NCBI RefSeq assembly: GCF_002174305.1
Contig: NZ_MIJB01000030.1
Coordinates: 1-52,231 of the forward strand
Source: Aeromicrobium sp. PE09-221
GTDB taxonomy: Bacteria; Actinomycetota; Actinomycetes; Propionibacteriales; Nocardioidaceae
DNA length: 52,231 nucleotides
Direction: 5' to 3'
Of the stretch, positions 7,909 to 16,625 are shown piece by piece (within the stretch, counting starts at the first letter, position 1; each line of letters begins with the position of its first letter). A program made the position numbers and the translations under genes. The notes under the pieces are model-generated. The model ran no database searches. It saw nothing but the letters and a program-made list of their open reading frames with translations, and was not told the DNA's origin.

Positions 7909-10900
7909 TCACTGGCGGTCCTCGAGCTCGCCCTCGACCTCGAGGTAGACGGACTGGAGGGCGGCGAGGGTGTCGGGATCGGGCTCGGCCCACAGACCGC
8001 GATCGGCGGCCTCGTGCAGACGCTCGACGATGCCGCGCAGCGCCCACGGATTCGACTGCCGCATGAACTCCTGCGTCTGCTCGTCGAGCACGTACGACTG
8101 CGCGAGCTGCTCGTACATCCAGTCGTGCACGACGCCGGTGGTGGCATCGAAGCCGTAGAGATAGTCGACCGTTGCCGCGAGCTCGAACGCGCCCTTGTAG
8201 CCGTGCCGCTGCATCGCACCGATCCAGCGCGGGTTGACCACGCGCGAGCGGAACACGCGGCTTGTCTCCTCCGAGAGCGTGCGGGTCTTGACCGCATCGG
8301 GGGTCGTCGAGTCGCCGACATAGGCCTTCGGGTCCTTGCCCGTCAGCGCGCGCACCGTGGCGATCATGCCGCCGTGGTACTGGAAGTAGTCATCGGAGTC
8401 GGCGATGTCGTGCTCGCGGGTGTCGATGTTCTTGGCCGCGACCTGGATACGCCGGTAGTTGGCGCGCATGTCATCAGCCGCCGGGGCGCCGTCGAGGTCA
8501 CGGCCGTAGGCGAAACCGCCCCAGGCCGTGTAGACGTCGGCGAGGTCGGCGTCGTCGCGCCAGTTGCCCGCCTCGATGGTCTGCAGGATGCCCGCGCCGT
8601 AGGAGCCCGGCTTGGAGCCGAAGATGCGGGTGCGGGCGCGCCGCTCGTCACCGTGATCAGCCAGATCGGCCGCGGTGTGCGCGCGCACGTAGTTCTGGTC
8701 GGCGGACTCGTCAAGCTCGGCCACCAAGGCGACGGCGTCATCGAGCATCGCGATGACGTGCGGGAAGGCATCGCGGAAGAAGCCCGAGATGCGCACCGTG
8801 ACGTCGATACGCGGGCGACCGAGCTCCTCCAGGGGCACGATGTCGAGGCCGTTGACACGGCGCGAGGCCTCGTCCCACGAGGGGCGCACGCCGAGCAACG
8901 CCAGCACCTCCGCGATATCGTCTCCGCTCGTGCGCATGGCCGAGGTGCCCCATACCGACAGGCCGACGGACGTGGGGTACTCCCCCGTCTCGTCCAGGTG
9001 CCGCTGGATGAGCGAGTCGGCCATCGCCACACCGGTCTCATAGGCGAGGCGCGAGGGGACGGCGCGTGGATCGACCGTGTAGAAGTTGCGTCCGGTCGGC
9101 AGCACGTTGACGAGCCCGCGCAGCGGCGATCCGGACGGCCCGGCGGGGATGAAACCGCCGTCGAGCGCGTGCAGGAGGGCATCGAGCTCGTCGGTGGTCT
9201 TGGCCAGCCGCGGCACGACCTGTGTGGCCGCGAACTCCAGCACGCGCACCACCTCGGGATCGTCGTGCAGGGCCGTGGCGGCCGACGCGTCCCAGCCGGC
9301 CTCCTCCATCGCGAGGACGAGCTCACGGGCGCGCTGCTCGATCTCGTCGACGGCCCCGAGCTCATCGGCACCCTCCTTCAGGCCGAGCGCTGCACGCAAC
9401 CCCGGCACCGCACCGGTCTCACCGCCCCATACCTGCGAGGCGCGCAGGATGGCCAGCACGAGATTGACCCGCGCCTCGCCCTCGGGTGCCTGGCCGAGCA
9501 CGTGCAGGCCGTCGCGGATCTGTGCGTCCTTGACCTCGCACAACCAGCCATCGACGTGGAGGAGGAAGTCGTCGAACTCCTCGTCACCAGGACGCTCCTC
9601 CAGTCCGAGGTCGCGGTGCATCTCGGCGGCGTGCATGAGGGTCCAGATCTCGGCGCGGATGGCGGGCAGCTTGGCCGGGTCCATCGCCTGGATATTGGCG
9701 TACTCGTCGAGCAACTGCTCCAGCCGGGCGATGTCGCCATAGGACTCGGCGCGCGCCATCGGCGGGATGAGGTGGTCGACGATCGTGGCGTGGGCACGAC
9801 GCTTGGCCTGCGCGCCTTCACCCGGATCGTTGACGAGGAAGGGGTAGATGAGCGGCATGCTGCCGATCGCGGCATCCGTGGCGCACGCGGCCGAGAGGGC
9901 GGCGTTCTTGCCCGGCAGCCACTCCATCGACCCGTGCTTGCCCAGGTGCACGACGGCATGCGCGCCGAAGCCACGCTCCAGCCAGCGGTAGGCGGCGAGA
10001 TAGTGATGGCTCGGGGCGAGGTCGGGGTCGTGGTAGATCGCGACCGGATTCTCCCCGAAGCCACGCGGGGGCTGAATGAGGATGACGATATTGCCGCTGG
10101 TGATCGTGGCCAGCACGATCTCGCGCCGATCGTTGACGAAGAGCGTGCCCGGGGCGGCGCCCCATGCCTCGGTGACCTCCTCGACGAGCTCGTCGGGCAG
10201 ATCGGCGATCCACTGCTCGTACTCGGCGGCGGGGATGCGCACATGGCTCTCAGTGAGCTGACCCGACGTCAGCCACTCCTCGTCCTGGCCGCCCGCGTCG
10301 ATCAGCGCATGGATGAGGGTGTCCCCAGCCTCCGTGTCATCGTCCATGTCGAGCACACGCGTGATCGTCGGATCGTCGCCGAGGTGGTAGCCCGCGTCCC
10401 GCAGGCGATGCAGCAACCGCACCGTCGAGACCGGGGTGTCAAGGCCGACGGCGTTGCCGACCCGGCTGTGCTTGGTCGGATATGCCGACAGCATCAGCGC
10501 GATCCTGCGCTCGGCGGGGGGCGTGCGGCGCAGGCGTGCGTGGTTGACGGCGATGCCGGCGACGCGACGGCATCGCTCCTCGTCGGCGACATAGCGCGGC
10601 AGCCCGTCGGCGTCGATCTCCTTGAAGGAGAAGGGCGCGGTGATGATGCGGCCGTCGAACTCGGGGATCGCGACTTGATTGGCCGAGTCCAGGGGGGTGA
10701 CACCGTCGTCATTGGCCTCCCACTCCGCCCGGCTCGAGGTCAGGCAGAGACCCTGGAGGACCGGGATGTCGAGGGCGGCGATGCGTTCGACATCCCAGGT
10801 CTCGTCATCACCGCCCGCGCTCACGGCTCCCGGCACCTGGCCGCCCGCCGCGAGGACCGTCACGATGAGCGCATCGAGCGAGTCAAGTGCCTCGTAGAGG

Positions 10901-11487
10901 TCATCGGGAGCCGAGCGCAACGAGGAGGAGAAGACCGGCCTGCCTACCGCCTCACCGGTGGCGTCGATCGCATCCGCGAGCACATGGGCGAACTCCGTGT
11001 TGCCGCTCGCCTCGTGCGCCCGGTAGTAGAGGATGCCGATGCGCGGGAGATCCGTGGGACGCTCCGGACGCTCGCTCCACCCCCAGATGGGCAGGACGGC
11101 GGGCGGCTCGAAGCCCTCGCCGGTCAGCAGGATGGTGTCGGACAGGAAGGCGTGGAGCTGGGCGAGATTGGCCGGGCCCCCTTCGGCGAGATAGCGATGC
11201 GCCTCGGCGGCCACACCCATCGGGACCGTGGAGTGCTCCATGAGCTCGGCATTGGGCTGCTGCTCGCCGCCGAGGACGACCACCGGGACGCTCGCCCCGC
11301 GAGCCGCGGCCGGGACATCGTCGGGCGACCCGAGGATCCGGGCGACGACGAGGTCGGCTTCCTCGATCAACGAGGCGATCTGCTCGTCGGTCAACCGGAC
11401 CGGGTTGGCGTACTGGTAGTCGGCGCCGCTCGCGCGCGCAGAGAGCAGATCGGTGTCGGATGTGGACAGCAACGCGATGCGCGTCAT
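7909..11487 (-). CDS. cobN: Cobaltochelatase large subunit CobN
   Basis: The protein has 1192 residues and follows the CobN/BchH/ChlH pattern throughout, including VVHLGKHGSMEWLPGKNAALS, IVILIQPPRGFGENPVAIYHDPDLAPSH and SVWGTSAMRTSGDDIAE. CobN inserts Co(II) into hydrogenobyrinic a,c-diamide together with an ATPase partner, here probably the ChlI/ChlD-type protein at 29557-31542. The start at 11487 follows a strong ribosome site (GAGGAAG). A cobalamin riboswitch occupies the leader, so expression should fall when cobalamin is plentiful. A 1270-residue frame on the opposite strand is a codon-bias shadow. Confidence 0.97.
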   Translation of the reverse strand: MTRIALLSTSDTDLLSARASGADYQYANPVRLTDEQIASLIEEADLVVARILGSPDDVPAAARGASVPVVVLGGEQQPNAELMEHSTVPMGVAAEAHRYLAEGGPANLAQLHAFLSDTILLTGEGFEPPAVLPIWGWSERPERPTDLPRIGILYYRAHEASGNTEFAHVLADAIDATGEAVGRPVFSSSLRSAPDDLYEALDSLDALIVTVLAAGGQVPGAVSAGGDDETWDVERIAALDIPVLQGLCLTSSRAEWEANDDGVTPLDSANQVAIPEFDGRIITAPFSFKEIDADGLPRYVADEERCRRVAGIAVNHARLRRTPPAERRIALMLSAYPTKHSRVGNAVGLDTPVSTVRLLHRLRDAGYHLGDDPTITRVLDMDDDTEAGDTLIHALIDAGGQDEEWLTSGQLTESHVRIPAAEYEQWIADLPDELVEEVTEAWGAAPGTLFVNDRREIVLATITSGNIVILIQPPRGFGENPVAIYHDPDLAPSHHYLAAYRWLERGFGAHAVVHLGKHGSMEWLPGKNAALSAACATDAAIGSMPLIYPFLVNDPGEGAQAKRRAHATIVDHLIPPMARAESYGDIARLEQLLDEYANIQAMDPAKLPAIRAEIWTLMHAAEMHRDLGLEERPGDEEFDDFLLHVDGWLCEVKDAQIRDGLHVLGQAPEGEARVNLVLAILRASQVWGGETGAVPGLRAALGLKEGADELGAVDEIEQRARELVLAMEEAGWDASAATALHDDPEVVRVLEFAATQVVPRLAKTTDELDALLHALDGGFIPAGPSGSPLRGLVNVLPTGRNFYTVDPRAVPSRLAYETGVAMADSLIQRHLDETGEYPTSVGLSVWGTSAMRTSGDDIAEVLALLGVRPSWDEASRRVNGLDIVPLEELGRPRIDVTVRISGFFRDAFPHVIAMLDDAVALVAELDESADQNYVRAHTAADLADHGDERRARTRIFGSKPGSYGAGILQTIEAGNWRDDADLADVYTAWGGFAYGRDLDGAPAADDMRANYRRIQVAAKNIDTREHDIADSDDYFQYHGGMIATVRALTGKDPKAYVGDSTTPDAVKTRTLSEETSRVFRSRVVNPRWIGAMQRHGYKGAFELAATVDYLYGFDATTGVVHDWMYEQLAQSYVLDEQTQEFMRQSNPWALRGIVERLHEAADRGLWAEPDPDTLAALQSVYLEVEGELEDRQ

Positions 11488-11524
11488 GCTTCCTCCTCGG
11501 GGTTCTCGCCCCTGTCGGCCGGAT

Positions 11525-11637
11525 GCGTCGCGTTCAGTGTCTGGCTCGGCCGCGGGAGTCCCCGCGCGGCCTCACAGTGGCGGAACCGCCCCGGTCTCTC
11601 ACCGGGTTCCTGAGATCGCGTCGACGTGAGTGCGCCC
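11525..11637 (-). ncRNA. Cobalamin riboswitch in the cobN leader
   Basis: Read on the minus strand, the leader contains GGAACCCGGTGAGAGACCGG, then GGCGGTTCCGCCACTGTGA and GAGCCAGACACTGAACG, the conserved core of a cobalamin aptamer. It ends about 40 bases before the cobN start. A -10 box TACGCT lies at 11638-11643, placing transcription start near 11631, just before the aptamer. The CCACTG...GAGCCAGAC layout matches the cbtB riboswitch rather than the btuF one. Confidence 0.88.
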
Positions 11638-11643
11638 AGCGTA
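11638..11643 (-). promoter_or_regulatory. -10 element of cobN leader
   Basis: TACGCT on the minus strand fits the actinobacterial TANNNT consensus. It lies 6-7 bases before the start of the aptamer. No clear -35 is visible. The same hexamer is found before the chelatase riboswitch (29374-29379) and before cobU. Confidence 0.55.
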
Positions 11644-11713
11644 TCCGGGTGACTCACGCCGGGAGCCGAGGGGCATCGCGGCGAGGTGTGGATAACGACC
11701 ACGCCGCGACGTA

Positions 11714-11735
11714 GCATGCAACTAGCGTTGCATGC
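11714..11735 (+). promoter_or_regulatory. Perfect palindromic operator over a leaderless promoter
   Basis: GCATGCAAC and GTTGCATGC form a perfect 9-base inverted repeat around TAGC. The sequence TAGCGT at 11723-11728 fits a TANNNT -10 box, and the GTG start follows 7 bases later. The palindrome therefore covers the -10 region and transcript start of a leaderless toxin-antitoxin-like pair. Autorepression is inferred. Confidence 0.65.
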
Positions 11736-11954
11736 GTGAGGATCACGGCCAGCGCACGACGGCACGGCGTCGCCGACGAGGACATGCTCCATGCCCTGCG
11801 CCATCTGCTCCGGGTCTACGAGGGCCGGGACGAGGTGTTGTTGGTGATCGGTGCGGCGCGCGATGGCCAGATCATCGAAGTCGGGGTCGCGGATCCCGAC
11901 GATGAACCTCGGATCGTGCACGCGATGAGAGCCCGGCCGAAGTTCTGGTCCTGA
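11736..11954 (+). CDS. Small toxin-like protein of a two-gene module
   Basis: The protein has 72 residues (MRITASARRHGVADEDMLHAL ... IVHAMRARPKFWS). It resembles a small actinobacterial family often paired with an HTH-type antitoxin gene; I recognise the pattern (ARRHG at the start, HAM-RPKF at the end) but not a proven activity. The GTG start is immediately downstream of a perfect palindrome and has no ribosome site, so it is read as leaderless. The next gene follows after 16 bases. BrnT-like or another small RNase-type toxin is possible; function is not established from sequence. Confidence 0.6.
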   Translation: MRITASARRHGVADEDMLHALRHLLRVYEGRDEVLLVIGAARDGQIIEVGVADPDDEPRIVHAMRARPKFWS

Positions 11955-11970
11955 AACGAAAGGCGGCACG

Positions 11971-12225
11971 ATGACGGCACGAACCCGGCTCACCGATCAC
12001 GAGGCGCTGGACAGGATCGAGGAGATCGACCCCACCACGGCCCCGACCCGTGACGCCACGGCGACCGACCGGATCGCGGCAGCGGTTGCCGAGCGAGCCG
12101 CCGCGGAACAGGCGATCACGGAGGCAGTGCACGATGCGCGAGCGAGGGGCGTGACCTGGGTGGAGATCGCCACTGCTCTCGGTGTCAGCCACCAAGGCGC
12201 CCGCCAGCGGTACGGCGCAAGCTGA
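11971..12225 (+). CDS. Putative HTH antitoxin partner
   Basis: The protein has 84 residues. The C-terminal stretch GVTWVEIATALGVSHQGARQ has the spacing of a helix-turn-helix (ALGVSHQGARQRYG as recognition helix). The N-terminal half is an Ala/Glu/Asp-rich helix. A ribosome site (GAAAGGCGG) precedes ATG 11971. Gene order and size suggest it neutralises the upstream protein and binds the palindrome at 11714-11735; this is inferred. Confidence 0.62.
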   Translation: MTARTRLTDHEALDRIEEIDPTTAPTRDATATDRIAAAVAERAAAEQAITEAVHDARARGVTWVEIATALGVSHQGARQRYGAS

Positions 12226-12280
12226 CCACGCCCTCGAAGCCGCCTCGGTCTGGCGAACTCAACCGGCGAGCGGGGTGGTA

Positions 12281-13030
12281 TCAGCCCCGGACGGCATAGG
12301 TGACGTAGTCATCGTAGAGCTGCCACACCGTTCCGACCTCAGCGAAACCCGCCTGTGACAGCGCTGCGAGCCGGAAATCGACCGCGGTCGACGGAGTGGC
12401 GTCACGACCCGCGAACCGGCGCTCGCGCTCAGCGACGCGGGCGGCGTGGCCGGGACGCTCGCTCAACGAACCCCACCATCGGTCCCAGGTCTGAGCTCCG
12501 GCGGCGAAGGCCTCCTCCTGCGTGCGCCGATCGTGATCGGCGGCCCATCGGGCGATGCGCGGCGCGCGTCCGTCGAAACGGAAGTGGTCACCGTCGAGGA
12601 AGACCCCGCCCGGGCGCAGCACCTCGGTGACCTCGCCGAAGAGGCGGACGAGATCGGCCGGCCACAGCCAGTGCAGCGCCGTGGTCGACACGGCACCGGC
12701 GAAACCCTCCTCCGCCACGACCTCCCGCCAGCCGGAGGTCAGATCGGCGTCCACGATCCGCACCCGGTCGCCATAAGGTGCCAGGTAGTCGGTCGCCAGC
12801 TCCAGGAGAACCGGGTCGTAGTCCACTGCCACAATGCGCACGTTCGGTATCGCATCGAGGACGCGGGCGGCCAGCGAACCCGGCCCGCAGGCCAGGTCGA
12901 GGACCGTCGCCGATTCGTCGCCGACGACGTGGCGCAGCACATCGGTCATGACGGCGAAGCGCTGTTCTCGTTCGGCGATATAGGCGGCCTGCTGATCGTC
13001 CCAACGCCGTACGAGATCCGCGGCGGTCAT
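12281..13030 (-). CDS. Class I SAM-dependent methyltransferase, last gene of the B12-uptake operon
   Basis: The protein has 249 residues. Motif I is VLDLACGPGSLAARVL (about residues 43-58); an acidic Asp follows at the end of the next strand (VDYD) and a later VFLDGDHF segment is typical of small-molecule methyltransferases. The substrate is unknown. Its ATG overlaps the stop of the second binding-protein gene (ATGA), so it belongs to the riboswitch-controlled operon btuF-btuC-btuD-ferredoxin-second binding protein-methyltransferase. That placement suggests a link to corrinoid, siderophore or metallophore chemistry, which is inference. Confidence 0.8.
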   Translation of the reverse strand: MTAADLVRRWDDQQAAYIAEREQRFAVMTDVLRHVVGDESATVLDLACGPGSLAARVLDAIPNVRIVAVDYDPVLLELATDYLAPYGDRVRIVDADLTSGWREVVAEEGFAGAVSTTALHWLWPADLVRLFGEVTEVLRPGGVFLDGDHFRFDGRAPRIARWAADHDRRTQEEAFAAGAQTWDRWWGSLSERPGHAARVAERERRFAGRDATPSTAVDFRLAALSQAGFAEVGTVWQLYDDYVTYAVRG

Positions 13031-14028
13031 GAGACGAGTCCCAGATCCCGCAGTCCCTCGGCGATCTGCTCGATGCCGTCGACGTTCCGGATCGAAGGAT
13101 CCATCGTCGTGCCGCCGAGGACGATGTAGCGCCGCTCCTTGACCGCCGTCAGCTGGCTCGCGACCGGATCGGACTCCAGGAAGGCGATCTTGGCCTCCGC
13201 GCTGTCGCCATCATCGCCGCGCTCCAGATCGGCGAGCACCAGCACATCGGGATCGCGGTCGAGGATCGACTCCCAGCCGATCTCGGGCCACAGCTGGCGC
13301 TGATCCTCGAAGGCATTCGTCGCGCCGACCGCCCGGGTCATCAGCGCCGGAGCGCCACAGCATCCAGCCATGTACGGAGCACGGGTCGAGGAGTACCACC
13401 AGGCGAGGGAGACGTCATCGGCGCCGAGATCATCGGTCGCCGCCTCGGCCCGTCCGCGCAGCTCGCTCACCAGTTCATCACCGGCGTCCTGGACATCGAA
13501 GAGCTCGGCGATGTCGCCGATCTCCTCGTACATGTCGTCGAGACGGAGCTCGGTGGTCTGCTCCGCATCCTGACCGCCGCACTCGCTGGGCGACTGGTAG
13601 GTCGGCACGCCCAGTTCGTCGAACCGTTCCTGATCGCCGATGCCCTCCGCGGTGAAGGTGAACGCGAAGGTCGAGTAGACGAAGTCCGGTTCGACATCGA
13701 GCACCCGCTCCAGCGCGGGGAACTCCTCGTCGAACTTGTCGATCTTCTCGAAGTCCTCCTCGACGGCGTCGATGACCTGGGTGTCGGAGACGCCGGCCGA
13801 CTCGATCCGATCGGCGAGCCCGAGGCTCAGCACGAGCTCCGTGGCGGGCTGGTTGATGACGACGGCGCGCTCGATCGGAGCATCGATCGTGACCTCGCGA
13901 TCGCAGTTCTCCACGGTGATCGGGTAGCCCTCGGCGGTGCTGTCGTCACCGGAGGTGTCGGCGGTGGAGCCGCAGGCGGCGAGGACGCCGAGGGCGCCGA
14001 GGCCTGCGAGAAGGGGACGGGTTCTCAT
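13027..14028 (-). CDS. Second periplasmic-binding lipoprotein (BtuF/FepB-like)
   Basis: The protein has 333 residues and a lipoprotein signal (LGVLAACG, Cys19). It has the helical-backbone binding-protein fold of iron-siderophore and B12 receptors (ERAVVINQPATELVLSLGLADRIES; WPEIGWESILDRDPDVLVLADL). An uncommon YMAGCCGAPALMTRAVGA segment carries two adjacent cysteines that could hold a metal or disulfide. The operon already has a binding protein (btuF at 16622-17599), so this one may widen ligand range. ATGA overlaps link it to the genes on both sides. Ligand unknown. Confidence 0.86.
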   Translation of the reverse strand: MRTRPLLAGLGALGVLAACGSTADTSGDDSTAEGYPITVENCDREVTIDAPIERAVVINQPATELVLSLGLADRIESAGVSDTQVIDAVEEDFEKIDKFDEEFPALERVLDVEPDFVYSTFAFTFTAEGIGDQERFDELGVPTYQSPSECGGQDAEQTTELRLDDMYEEIGDIAELFDVQDAGDELVSELRGRAEAATDDLGADDVSLAWWYSSTRAPYMAGCCGAPALMTRAVGATNAFEDQRQLWPEIGWESILDRDPDVLVLADLERGDDGDSAEAKIAFLESDPVASQLTAVKERRYIVLGGTTMDPSIRNVDGIEQIAEGLRDLGLVS

Positions 14029-14675
14029 GAGGTGGTCCTTTCGGCGATGATGCGAGGACGGCGGAGGCGATCGACGGGGTGGCCCGCGATCAGGTGTTCG
14101 TCGACGATCGCTCCGGCATCGGACTCGGTGACCGGCCCGTACCAGACGTCATCGGGGTGGACGGCCACCACGGGGGCGTGATTGCAGGGGAAGAGACAGC
14201 CGGTCTGGGTGATGAGCACGTCATCGTCGCCGAGTCCGCGCTCGTTCAGCGCGGCGTCGAGCGCGCGCGTGGTGGCGGCCGAGTCCAGCGCCGAGCAGCG
14301 CGGACCCCGGCACACCAGCACGTGGTGGCGGAAGCCGGGCACGTCCTCCCATGCCTCCGAACGCAACGGCGCCTCGCGTCCGGTGACGGCCGAGGCCACG
14401 ACCTCCACCTCCGTCCCGGGGTGCTCGCGCACCCAGTGCGCCGCGACACGACGGAGCCAGGACCGCGCGGGGGCGGCCCCGGCTGCGGGGAGCCGGACGA
14501 GTCGCACCCGGGCGGCGCCCTGCGCCGCGAGCCGGCTCAGCTCGGCGACCAGCGACGGCTCCCCGTGCTGCAGGTACGCGACCGAGGCCCCGGTAACCTC
14601 CGCGAGTTCAGCCAGCGCCGCGTGGTCGTTCACCGTATCGACCGCCATCGCGACGATCACGACGGGCGACGACAC
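14025..14675 (-). CDS. Degenerate CbiX-like domain fused to a [2Fe-2S] thioredoxin-like ferredoxin
   Basis: The protein has 216 residues. Residues 1-95 resemble the CbiX/SirB chelatase fold (PSLVAELSRLAAQGAARVRL ... HWVREHPGTEVEVV), but the usual N-terminal GHGS-type active-site histidine is absent (VVIVAMAVDTVND). Residues 118-182 carry four cysteines, C122, C127, C160 and C164, in the C-x4-C / C-x3-C arrangement of thioredoxin-like [2Fe-2S] ferredoxins (VCRGPRCSA; TGCLFPCNHAP). GTG 14675 follows GGGAGGTGAG and overlaps btuD by 19 bases. Its place in a B12-uptake operon suggests electron delivery to an imported corrinoid or metal complex; this is inferred. Confidence 0.8.
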   Translation of the reverse strand: MSSPVVIVAMAVDTVNDHAALAELAEVTGASVAYLQHGEPSLVAELSRLAAQGAARVRLVRLPAAGAAPARSWLRRVAAHWVREHPGTEVEVVASAVTGREAPLRSEAWEDVPGFRHHVLVCRGPRCSALDSAATTRALDAALNERGLGDDDVLITQTGCLFPCNHAPVVAVHPDDVWYGPVTESDAGAIVDEHLIAGHPVDRLRRPRIIAERTTS

Positions 14676-15466
14676 GCGTGCTCACCTCCCGCGACCCAGA
14701 CGATCGTGCGGCGCTGAGCCACCGGATGCGTCTCCACGACGGCCTCGACCCCGTAGACATCCCGGATCAGGTCCGCGGTGAGGACATCATCGGTCGCCCC
14801 GTGAGCGACGATGCGCCCACCCTGCATGACGATCAGCTCATCGCAGTAGGCCGCCGCGAGGTCGAGATCGTGCAACGCGGCGATCGCGGTCGGGGCGGTC
14901 TCGCGGACCGTGCGCAGGAAGGCGATCTGGTGGCCGAGGTCGAGGTGATTGGTGGGCTCGTCCAGCAGCAGCACCTCGGGCTCCTGGGCGAGCGCCCGCG
15001 CGAGCTGCACCCGCTGCCGCTCACCGCCCGAGAGCGTCGCCCAGCGGCGGTGTCCCAGCTCGGCGACCCGGCCGCGATGCATCGCACGCTCGATCGTCTC
15101 GGCATCGTCGTGCGCGGCGCCGGGCCACCGGCTGCGGTGCGGGATGCGGCCGAGCTCGACGACATCACGGGCCGTGAGATCCAGGCCGGTCTCGGCATGC
15201 TGCTCCAGTAACGCCACCCGGCGGGCGCGTTCCCGCGACCGCAGGCTCGCCAAGGCCTCACCGTCGAGGGTGATCAGACCACTCGACGGCTGGTTGACCC
15301 CCGCGAGCAGATGCAGCAGCGAGGTCTTGCCGGAGCCGTTCGGCCCGATGATGCCGGTGACGAGGCCCGGCTTGAAGGCGACATCGATGCCATCGAGGAT
15401 CGTCGTGCCACCAGCGGTCCAGGTGACCCCCTGCGCCGTCAGACTGCCCATCGTCCGCTCGTTCAT
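14657..15466 (-). CDS. btuD: Corrinoid/ferric-siderophore ABC transporter ATPase
   Basis: The protein has 269 residues. Walker A is GPNGSGKTS (residues 41-49), the signature LSGGERQRVQLARAL, and Walker B LLLDEPTNHLDLG, all intact, of FecE/BtuD type. It powers import of a corrinoid through the upstream permease. The start at 15466 follows GGGAGGAACG; MGSL five codons later is an alternative. The riboswitch upstream of btuF argues for a corrinoid rather than an iron substrate. Confidence 0.9.
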   Translation of the reverse strand: MNERTMGSLTAQGVTWTAGGTTILDGIDVAFKPGLVTGIIGPNGSGKTSLLHLLAGVNQPSSGLITLDGEALASLRSRERARRVALLEQHAETGLDLTARDVVELGRIPHRSRWPGAAHDDAETIERAMHRGRVAELGHRRWATLSGGERQRVQLARALAQEPEVLLLDEPTNHLDLGHQIAFLRTVRETAPTAIAALHDLDLAAAYCDELIVMQGGRIVAHGATDDVLTADLIRDVYGVEAVVETHPVAQRRTIVWVAGGEHACRRPS

Positions 15467-15481
15467 CGTTCCTCCCCCTGG

Positions 15482-15549
15482 ACCGAGATGTGCTCCCGAT
15501 TCGTCGACCGGGACCGCACTGCGTTGACGAATATCCAGCACATCTCGGT
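15482..15549. repeat. Palindromic intergenic repeat, family E
   Basis: A perfect 13-base inverted repeat (ACCGAGATGTGCT at 15482-15494 and its complement at 15537-15549) encloses a second inverted pair, ATTCGTC and GACGAAT. It fills most of the 94-base gap between btuC and btuD, otherwise unusually wide for this tightly overlapped operon. Confidence 0.75.
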
Positions 15550-15560
15550 TCTGCTGGGGC

Positions 15561-16625
15561 TCATGACCGGGCTCCTCTCCAGAGCAGGTAACCGAACAAG
15601 GGTGCGCCGACGAGGGCGGTGACGATGCCCACCGGAAGCTCCTGCCCTGGCACGATCGACCGGGCGATCAGATCCGCCCAGACCAGCAGCACCGCACCGC
15701 CGAGGGCGCTCGCCGGCAGCAGGATGCTGTGCCGAGGCCCCAGCACGAGACGCATGACATGCGGCACCACGAGCCCCACGAAGCCGATCGCGCCGCTGAA
15801 CGAGACGAGGGCCGCGACCACGAGGGCCGTGCCGGCGAGCACGATCCAGCGGAACACCGACACGCTCACCCCCAGCGCGCTCGCCGCCACCTCGCCGAAG
15901 GCGAAGGCGTCGAGGGTCGACGAGACGGACCAGAGCAGCGCCACTGTCAGCACCGCGACGAGCAGCAAGAACACCGCCGCTCCCCACCGCACCCCGGCGA
16001 CCGAGCCGAGGGTCCAGCTGAGCACCCGGCGCGCTGCATCGTGCTGGTCGCTCATCACCACCGTGAAGGAGGTATAGGCCGCGCAGACCTGCCCGACCGC
16101 GACACCGGCGAGCACCGTTCGGGCGGGGGTGAGCCGGCCACTGCGCCCCGCGGCCACGACGAGCACGATCGCGAGCGCCATCAGTGCCCCGGCGAAGGCA
16201 CCGACCGTGAGGGCGGTGGTCGCGGCGAGCCCGGCCCCGAAGCCGAGGACGAGCACCGAGACGGCACCGACTGTCGCTCCCTGCGAGATGCCCAGCAGGT
16301 ACGGGTCGGCCAGATCGTTGCGGGTGATCGACTGCAGCACCACACCCACGATCGCGAGACCGGCTCCCACGGCGGCGGCACCCAGCACCCGCGGCATCCG
16401 CATCTGCCATACGATCCGGTCGTCGATCGGCTCGACGGCCAGATCGGCCAACCCCAGCCGCCGTATGACCACCTCGAGCACGGTGGACAACGGCACGTGG
16501 ACCGATCCGATCGCGAGCGCCGCGCCCAGCGACACCACCAGAGCCGTCGCGAGCAGGATGAGCGACCACGAACGCCGGACCCGTGGCACACTCCCCCGCC
16601 GCTGCGGGGCGGCGAGGGTCGTCAC
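15561..16625 (-). CDS. btuC: FecCD-family permease of corrinoid ABC transporter
   Basis: The protein has 354 residues with about ten membrane segments and the FecCD/BtuC patterns MRMPRVLGAAAVGAGLAIVG, DPYLLGISQGATVGAV and GAIGFVGLVVPHVMRLVLG. It forms the membrane channel with the btuD ATPase. The GTG start at 16625 overlaps the btuF stop (GTGA), which supports it. The substrate is inferred from the riboswitch, as FecCD proteins carry both siderophores and B12. Confidence 0.92.
   Translation of the reverse strand: MTTLAAPQRRGSVPRVRRSWSLILLATALVVSLGAALAIGSVHVPLSTVLEVVIRRLGLADLAVEPIDDRIVWQMRMPRVLGAAAVGAGLAIVGVVLQSITRNDLADPYLLGISQGATVGAVSVLVLGFGAGLAATTALTVGAFAGALMALAIVLVVAAGRSGRLTPARTVLAGVAVGQVCAAYTSFTVVMSDQHDAARRVLSWTLGSVAGVRWGAAVFLLLVAVLTVALLWSVSSTLDAFAFGEVAASALGVSVSVFRWIVLAGTALVVAALVSFSGAIGFVGLVVPHVMRLVLGPRHSILLPASALGGAVLLVWADLIARSIVPGQELPVGIVTALVGAPLFGYLLWRGARS

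Noticed and set aside
7801..11613. A 1270-codon open frame on the plus strand opposite cobN
   Set aside because: It mirrors cobN codon usage, has no recognisable domain or ribosome site, and crosses the family-B element and the cobN riboswitch. It is a high-GC antisense shadow.
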